Source: Bacteroidales bacterium UBA6397
Lineage (GTDB): Bacteria > Bacteroidota > Bacteroidia > Bacteroidales > UBA932
NCBI GenBank assembly: GCA_002439875.1
Contig: DJQB01000011.1
Coordinates: 1 to 18,913, forward strand
Length of the DNA: 18,913 bases
Direction of reading: 5' to 3'
The translations under genes and the position numbers were made by a program. The notes below the pieces were generated by a model. It had not been told where the DNA came from, made no database searches, and saw only the letters and a list, made by a program, of their open reading frames with translations. The first letter of the stretch is position 1, and every line of letters begins with the position of its first letter. Of this stretch, positions 14,863-18,913 are shown piece by piece.

Positions 14863-16125
14863 TCAGTTACTCTGAATGATCGAACCAGCCACGATGTTGG
14901 CCACAAGGGCACGCAAGCGTCCCACACCGCCCTTGTCCTCCGGGTGAACCCTGTGGGTCAGCAGCACGACGGCAGTCTTGCTTTCCATGTCGATCACGAC
15001 AGAGGTACCTGTGTAACCGGTGTGCATGATTGTGGTCTCAGGGTTGAACAGATCCCCGCGCAGGCCACTATGCGAACTCTTCTTGTCCCAGCCAAGTGCC
15101 CGCCCTACGGAAGGGTCATTCTGTGGTGGGATTGTTGCCATCAGCCTGACTGTCATCGGACTAAGGATTCTGGTAGATTCAAGCGTGTGACCGTTTTTGC
15201 CTTTAAGCGCGCCTCCGTTCATGATAGCGGCGCAGATCACGGACAGATCCTCGGCGTTGGAGAACACTCCGGCGTTGCCCGAATTGCCGCCCATTATCAT
15301 GCGCGCCATCGGGTCGTGAACCTGCGCCACCAGCGGCTTCCCATCGGATTGCACCTCAGTAGGTGCGCAGAGCCTGGCCAATTCGGAAGCGTTGCTGACA
15401 GCAGGGGTGTAGATCAGCGGGAAATAGCAGGTGTGCTTCAGGCCGAGGACATCGAAGACATGTTCTTGGGCATATTCATAAAGCTTTTCCCCGGTCACTC
15501 TTTCCAGGATTCGTTGCAGGGTGACGAAATTCAGGCAGCTGTACATGAAATCTGTGCCGGGGCGGAAGTTCCTCTTGACCTCGGTGGCGATGTACTGCTC
15601 CATCTTCTCAGGATTGTTCCCACCATATTCCTTGACAAATGTGTTGGCATCAATGTAGGGAGTCAATCCGGAGGAGTGTGAGAGCAGGTCTCTTATGGTG
15701 ATATCAACAGTCTCACCGGTTTCCGGGTTCGTCCATGGCCTGAAATTGGGAATATACCTGTCAACGTTGTCGGTGAGGCGTACGTACCCGTTCTCTATCA
15801 ATTGCATGAAGGCGAGAGTGGTGCCCACGCATTTGCTGACGGAGGCAAGGTCGAAAAGAGTTTCCGTTGTCATCGGCTCCACTGTCGGCACCACTGATTT
15901 GTTGCCGTAGGCCTTGAGATAGACGATGTCGTTTCCCCTGACCACTGAGAGGACGGCTCCTGGTATTTCCTTGGCTGTTATCGCATCATTGATGACTCTG
16001 TCAATCTGGGCAAGTTTCTCGGAATTCATCCCATGACGCTCAGGTGAATCGTGCTTCAAAGCTCCTTGAGCAAATGCCGGAACCGCCAGTGCAAAGGCCA
16101 CAGCGACTGTTAGTAACTTTCTCAT
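14863..16125 (-). CDS. Secreted class-C beta-lactamase-like serine hydrolase
   Basis: Serine hydrolase of the beta-lactamase class C / esterase / D-Ala-D-Ala peptidase clan, exported to the periplasm. ATG 16125 gives a good signal peptide (MRKLLTVAVAFALAVPAFAQ) and 420 residues; ATG 16140 adds MNIFK. In the shorter numbering the nucleophile motif SxxK is Ser95-Val-Ser-Lys98 (FDLASVSKCVG). A Tyr-containing second motif (FMYSCLNF) has Tyr195, and HTGYTG near 372 takes the place of the KTG box. Such proteins range from esterases to peptidoglycan amidases; true beta-lactamase activity is not implied. It lies 83 nt after the phosphatase-fold gene and 2 nt before the regulator. In a PUL an esterase that removes acyl groups from the glycan is plausible but unproven. 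Confidence 0.85.
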   Translation of the reverse strand: MRKLLTVAVAFALAVPAFAQGALKHDSPERHGMNSEKLAQIDRVINDAITAKEIPGAVLSVVRGNDIVYLKAYGNKSVVPTVEPMTTETLFDLASVSKCVGTTLAFMQLIENGYVRLTDNVDRYIPNFRPWTNPETGETVDITIRDLLSHSSGLTPYIDANTFVKEYGGNNPEKMEQYIATEVKRNFRPGTDFMYSCLNFVTLQRILERVTGEKLYEYAQEHVFDVLGLKHTCYFPLIYTPAVSNASELARLCAPTEVQSDGKPLVAQVHDPMARMIMGGNSGNAGVFSNAEDLSVICAAIMNGGALKGKNGHTLESTRILSPMTVRLMATIPPQNDPSVGRALGWDKKSSHSGLRGDLFNPETTIMHTGYTGTSVVIDMESKTAVVLLTHRVHPEDKGGVGRLRALVANIVAGSIIQSN

Positions 16126-16208
16126 TTTGAATATATTCATTTAATTAGTAACCGTTAAATACTAACTTGCTTCTCCATTGTCAAGTCTGCGGTAACTTAT
16201 TTCTGTTA

Positions 16209-17054
16209 TTAAAATATTAATGTGGCCGTGATAGGGTAGTGGTCAGACACAAATGTCCTGTTCATATACTCTTTAGTGATGGTTTCGTATTCTGTACAAC
16301 TGCTGAAACCTTTGAACCAGATGTAGTCGATTATGTAATCTGCCGAGGCCTTACCCCAATCATTGTATGTGTTGATGTGGTCGGTCTTGACGGCAACCTC
16401 GCGGGCATTCTGCATAACCTTCTTGAGATCATCGAACTCCGGGCGGTCAATCCTCATGTTGAAGTCACCTGTAAGAATCATCGGATAGTTCTCAGGGTTG
16501 ATGCCTGCGATCCTGTCCACAATAAGTTTCAGGCCGTTCTTGCGAGCCTCCCAGCCGACATGATCAAGATGAGTGTTGACGAAGTAGAACTTTTTGCCAC
16601 TGGTCTTGTCCTTCATCAAAGCCCACGTGGCCGAGCGGAAACAAGCGGCATCCCAGCCTTTTGACGGCACCTCCGGTGTCTCCGAAAGCCAGAAAGTCCC
16701 CCATTTGATCAGTTTGATGGTTTTCTTGTTGAAGAAGATGGACATATGCTCACCCTTATGTTTTCCATCCTCGCGACCTACACCGATGCATTTGTAATCA
16801 GGACAATATTCCTCAAGGTACTTGATCTGGAAGTCGAGGGCCTCCTGGACTCCGAATACGTCAGGTTTCTGATCCGAAATCATCATCGCTGACGCAGGGT
16901 AGCGGTACTTCCATGAATTGGTACCATCATTAGCCGTCCCAACGCGGATGTTGTAGGAAATTACTTTGATGTCAGCGGGCTTTCCACTTTTGGCTGGTAA
17001 GTTGAACGGCAGTGCCACCAGAACTGCCATCAAGACAAGAATCACTCTTTTCAT
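16209..17054 (-). CDS. Secreted endonuclease/exonuclease/phosphatase-fold enzyme
   Basis: Metal-dependent hydrolase of the endonuclease/exonuclease/phosphatase superfamily, 281 residues, exported by a signal peptide (about 1-21). All core motifs are present: SYNIR (Asn35), FGVQE (Glu71), VNTHLDH (His162, Asp164), TGDFN (Asp197, Asn199), IDYIW (Asp243) and SDHYPI (Asp271, His272). The active site therefore looks intact. The superfamily splits phosphodiester or phosphomonoester bonds in nucleic acids, inositol phosphates or sphingomyelin, and the substrate cannot be read from sequence. Export and the position at the head of the PUL's regulatory operon suggest an extracytoplasmic substrate. ATG 17054 follows a TAnnTTTG box by about 45 nt. 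It is the outermost PUL gene, 166 nt from repeat copy B. Confidence 0.9.
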   Translation of the reverse strand: MKRVILVLMAVLVALPFNLPAKSGKPADIKVISYNIRVGTANDGTNSWKYRYPASAMMISDQKPDVFGVQEALDFQIKYLEEYCPDYKCIGVGREDGKHKGEHMSIFFNKKTIKLIKWGTFWLSETPEVPSKGWDAACFRSATWALMKDKTSGKKFYFVNTHLDHVGWEARKNGLKLIVDRIAGINPENYPMILTGDFNMRIDRPEFDDLKKVMQNAREVAVKTDHINTYNDWGKASADYIIDYIWFKGFSSCTEYETITKEYMNRTFVSDHYPITATLIF

Positions 17055-17098
17055 TACAATATCTCTTTAAATATTTATTAAAGACACTATGTGGACTA

Positions 17099-17106
17099 CA
17101 AATTTA
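17099..17106 (-). promoter_or_regulatory. Candidate -7 promoter box (TAAATTTG)
   Basis: On the minus strand TAAATTTG matches the Bacteroidota -7 consensus TAnnTTTG exactly and would start transcription about 40 nt ahead of the phosphatase-fold gene at 17054. I see no clear TTTG -33 element at the usual distance, so the call rests on the -7 box and its position. Confidence 0.45.
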
Positions 17107-17486
17107 ACAAATTGTGCTAATTTAGCCTTATCATCCTTTGAAAATAATTACTGACACGCTTACGGCGCATCTTAGGAAGCAATTAGACTTTCCTGCATGT
17201 GATTCTACAGTTGTGAGGATTGTCGAGTGAGAGTTGGAGGGATGGCTTTGCCGAGAGTGAAGGCAGGGTGTTGTGGTTTAATCAGTGGTTTCTTTGGGGG
17301 TAAGACGTGAATAATATCTGTTTTTAAGATTCTTATATGTTTCTTTATCGTTTTTTACTTTGATAATTGCGATATTGCTGATGGATTCCGGCATGTGTTC
17401 GGAGTTTTGTGACCAATCAAGAATTAACGCAACTTCAACTATGGAGATTTCAGAGGCAAACGGGCCCCGTCAGGAGGGAGACTGAT

Positions 17487-17576
17487 GACCAGACAACCAT
17501 TGACCAAAAGACCCTTGACCAAAAGACCGTTGGCCGTGATTTAAGCGGTCAGCGGATCATTGGTCAAGATGATGTT
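17487..17576 (+). repeat. 15-nt tandem array, copy B
   Basis: Six units matching the array of copy A: GACCAGACAACCATT, GACCAAAAGACCCTT, GACCAAAAGACCGTT, then three divergent units, the last carrying the start codons of the reading frame. The first three units are more alike here than in copy A. The conserved TAA at 17542-17544 again closes the upstream frame. Confidence 0.65.
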
Positions 17577-18006
17577 TAACTACGAGGACAATCATCCGAA
17601 CTCCCCGGAAGGAAAGATCCTGTCTCACTACTGTCTTCAGGAGGTCGAGACGGACGAGCCGTTCGGCGACCGGATGTCGTTCTACCTGTTGGAGTTGCCG
17701 AGGACTATGCGGTACACTGATGAATATGACAGCCCGGTTGCTGCCTGGTGCAGGCTATTCAGCAATTTCTCTATCTTTGCGAAGTCGAGGTCGGAAAAGG
17801 ATGCGAGGTTCAGTAAGTTGGAAAGAGCGATGCGCGTTAGCGGCCTTGACGACATTGAGATCGATAACTATTTCAGCGATATGATGGCAGAGAAAGAAAT
17901 GCGCCTGTACATCAAAGGATCCGAGCAGCAAGGTTGCCGCAAGGGTTTTGAGGCTGGTGCTGAGCAAGGTATGGCTGAAGGAATAGAGAAAGTCGCCAAG
18001 TCTTAG
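17569..18006 (+). pseudogene. Degenerate truncated Rpn-family gene
   Basis: Counterpart of the gene at 2520-3059, here only 145 residues from ATG 17569 (TTG 17560 would add three). It keeps the same N-terminus (MMFNYEDNHPNSPEGKI), the DRMSFYLLELPR core and the start of the Glu/Gly-rich tail. A nonsense change (TTG Leu to TAG, 18004-18006) then ends it inside the matching AKSLLS region, and sequence like copy A continues for about 25 nt past the stop. Several replacements look destabilising (Arg to Cys, Tyr to Cys, Pro to Leu), consistent with relaxed selection. The nuclease domain is missing, as in copy A. No clear terminator follows. Confidence 0.75.
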
Positions 18007-18031
18007 CTGTCGTTAGGTGTCTCAGTTGAGC

Positions 18032-18390
18032 GAATTATTTGAACGAAATCGCTTTTGTAGAAGCGAATGAGGCTGTTGTGCTTCTGGCTGATCGGTCCTG
18101 CCCAGCGATAAGTCCGTTTGCGGCGGAATTGAGTATTCCGTGGCAAATAATGTATTGTTAATCAACTAAATAAAATGATAGTGTGGTACTGATGTAGAGA
18201 CCTTGAGAGTGCTCTTTTGCCTGAACGCCAGGTGTTTAGATGCCACGGAATTAGTTGCCGTTCGCCTTTTAATATTGCCACATCAAGATCACGCCACGGC
18301 CAACCGTCAACGGTTCGTGTTGCGGAGGAGGAGTTGGTTCCGAGCTTGATTATTTGTTTGCCGGAGCTCAGGAAAGTTCTCCTTGAATCA
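18032..18390. other. Non-coding spacer between repeat copy B and the edge gene
   Basis: About 360 nt with no convincing gene. It holds small hairpins, TCGCTT/AAGCGA (18049-18066) and CGGAAT/ATTCCG (18124-18140), and one arm pair of a longer inverted repeat described separately. Base composition varies along it, with an AT-rich centre around 18140-18190. Confidence 0.45.
18135..18251. repeat. 11-bp inverted repeat enclosing 95 nt
   Basis: ATTCCGTGGCA at 18135-18145 is perfectly complementary in reverse to TGCCACGGAAT at 18241-18251. The enclosed 95 nt have no gene. The size and arrangement would suit a tiny non-autonomous element or a long-range stem; no target duplication is evident. An 11-bp match may also be chance. 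Confidence 0.35.
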
Positions 18391-18413
18391 AGGCTGACCT
18401 TTTGTGTCAGCCT
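18391..18413 (-). terminator. Hairpin downstream of the tryptophan-repeat gene
   Basis: AGGCTGAC (18391-18398) and GTCAGCCT (18406-18413) form a perfect 8-bp stem with a 7-nt loop, 18 nt beyond the stop of the minus-strand gene. There is no strong U-run after it in that direction, so it is only a possible terminator. Confidence 0.5.
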
Positions 18414-18431
18414 CTTCCCGGTGAATCTGTC

Positions 18432-18911
18432 TTAGCATAGGCAGATCCGCTTCTTGATCTGATTCTCTTTCTGTTCGACCAGCTCCGTCCAAAGCCGCGA
18501 GTCCTTGAAGTCGCAGGCCGGAATCCTGTCGGAATATTTCCGGACGAATTCCTCGGAGGCGAACTTCTGGCAGCAGCTCCAGTTGTTGATGAGGACCTTC
18601 CAGTTGATGTAGTCAGCGAACCGGTCGATGAGCTCAAGGGTGAGACAGTTGTTGTCCGAAAGCTCCTCCCAGTTCCAGTTGTCCTTGAACTTTTCAATCA
18701 GCTCGGCCGAGACATTCTCCTCCTGGATGCTCCGCGAGAGCGTTGTCCAGTCCAACTTCCTCTTGAACTTTTCGAGCATCTGGCTGGTCCAGAAGATGTT
18801 GGTGTTGCCCGAAACCTCCTTCCAGTCCAGTTTGTCAGCGTACTTCTCCAGCTGAGCCTCGCTGAAAGGAAAATTGCCTGAAATGTTGCCCCACGCCTCT
18901 GTGTCCATCAT
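18432..18911 (-). CDS. Tryptophan-repeat protein, possibly 5'-partial
   Basis: A 159-residue reading frame reaching the window edge; the Met codons at 18911 and 18908 may be internal, so the true start may lie outside. It is built of units of about 25 residues with the pattern L(I)EKFxDxLDWxxLSxN: LDW at 28-30, LDW at 53-55, WNW at 79-81 and INW at 102-104, each after a short helix-like segment. A diverged unit (EEFVRKYSDRIPACDF) follows, then a basic, Cys-ending tail (KKRICLC). There is no signal peptide in the visible part. Similar repeat proteins with LDW/LSxN units are familiar from Bacteroidota genomes, but I know of no assigned function. The regular helix-loop units suggest a solenoid that binds protein. 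It is transcribed toward repeat copy B. Confidence 0.75.
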   Translation of the reverse strand: MMDTEAWGNISGNFPFSEAQLEKYADKLDWKEVSGNTNIFWTSQMLEKFKRKLDWTTLSRSIQEENVSAELIEKFKDNWNWEELSDNNCLTLELIDRFADYINWKVLINNWSCCQKFASEEFVRKYSDRIPACDFKDSRLWTELVEQKENQIKKRICLC

Positions 18912-18913
18912 CT

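Larger units (their letters stand above)
17221..18031 (+). repeat. Long direct repeat, copy B (right flank of the PUL)
   Basis: Second copy of the repeat at 2171-3006, same orientation, starting 166 nt beyond the last PUL gene. It contains the same 5' non-coding part, the 15-nt array and the truncated Rpn-family reading frame. A one-base insertion near 17463-17466 shifts the 5' frame relative to copy A, and 24 nt of the Glu/Gly-rich coding stretch are absent. By eye about 18 residues differ between the two encoded fragments over roughly 145 aligned positions, so the duplication is not recent, or the copies arrived separately. Confidence 0.85.

Noticed and set aside
14863..16125. Antibiotic-resistance beta-lactamase
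   Set aside because: The SxxK nucleophile motif is present, but the KTG box is HTG and the protein fits the broad serine hydrolase/esterase group; its context is glycan use, not resistance.
2171..18031. Classical composite transposon
   Set aside because: The flanking modules encode no catalytic domain and show no terminal inverted repeats or target duplications, so only recombination between direct repeats is proposed.
18217..18435. Plus-strand open frame of 72 codons
   Set aside because: It has no recognisable domain, its composition differs from real genes here, and it overlaps the hairpin and the end of the edge gene.

Overview
The window looks like part of a gut-type Bacteroidales (Bacteroidota) chromosome. 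The case rests on a SusC/SusD pair, many exported lipoproteins, a BACON domain, a BspA-like leucine-rich-repeat lipoprotein, a DUF6377-type membrane regulator, starts without Shine-Dalgarno sequences, and TAnnTTTG promoter boxes. I cannot name a genus from the sequence. Layout: (1) 1-1779, plus strand: a lipoprotein with two bacterial Ig-like domains and leucine-rich repeats, then a 99-residue unknown protein. (2) 1780-2170: non-coding DNA with a cluster of related hairpins. (3) 2171-3006: copy A of a long repeat carrying a 15-nt tandem array and a 5'-truncated Rpn-family (PD-(D/E)XK nuclease/putative transposase) gene, followed by a strong terminator. (4) 3205-17054, all minus strand: a complete polysaccharide utilization locus (PUL). 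(5) 17221-18031: copy B of the repeat, same orientation, its gene ended by a nonsense codon. (6) 18032-18431: non-coding DNA. (7) 18432-18911: a minus-strand tryptophan-repeat protein touching the window edge. The PUL reads as two tandem transcription units. The upstream one encodes a secreted endonuclease/exonuclease/phosphatase-fold enzyme, a secreted class-C beta-lactamase-like serine hydrolase, and a membrane-spanning regulator (periplasmic helical repeats, one TM segment, cytoplasmic HTH). A 356-nt promoter region with repeated motifs follows, then the core operon: SusC transporter, SusD, a modular surface glycan-binding lipoprotein, a GH16 endo-glucanase lipoprotein and a GH3 exo-glucosidase lipoprotein. 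GH16 plus GH3 points to a beta-glucan (laminarin-like beta-1,3 or mixed-linkage) as the substrate. In the proposed scheme GH16 cuts the glucan at the surface, the binding proteins hold it, SusC/D imports oligosaccharides, GH3 releases glucose and the regulator senses breakdown products in the periplasm. The most unusual feature is the arrangement: the whole PUL is bracketed by two directly repeated, already truncated Rpn-family modules about 15 kb apart. Recombination between them could delete, duplicate or circularise the locus.
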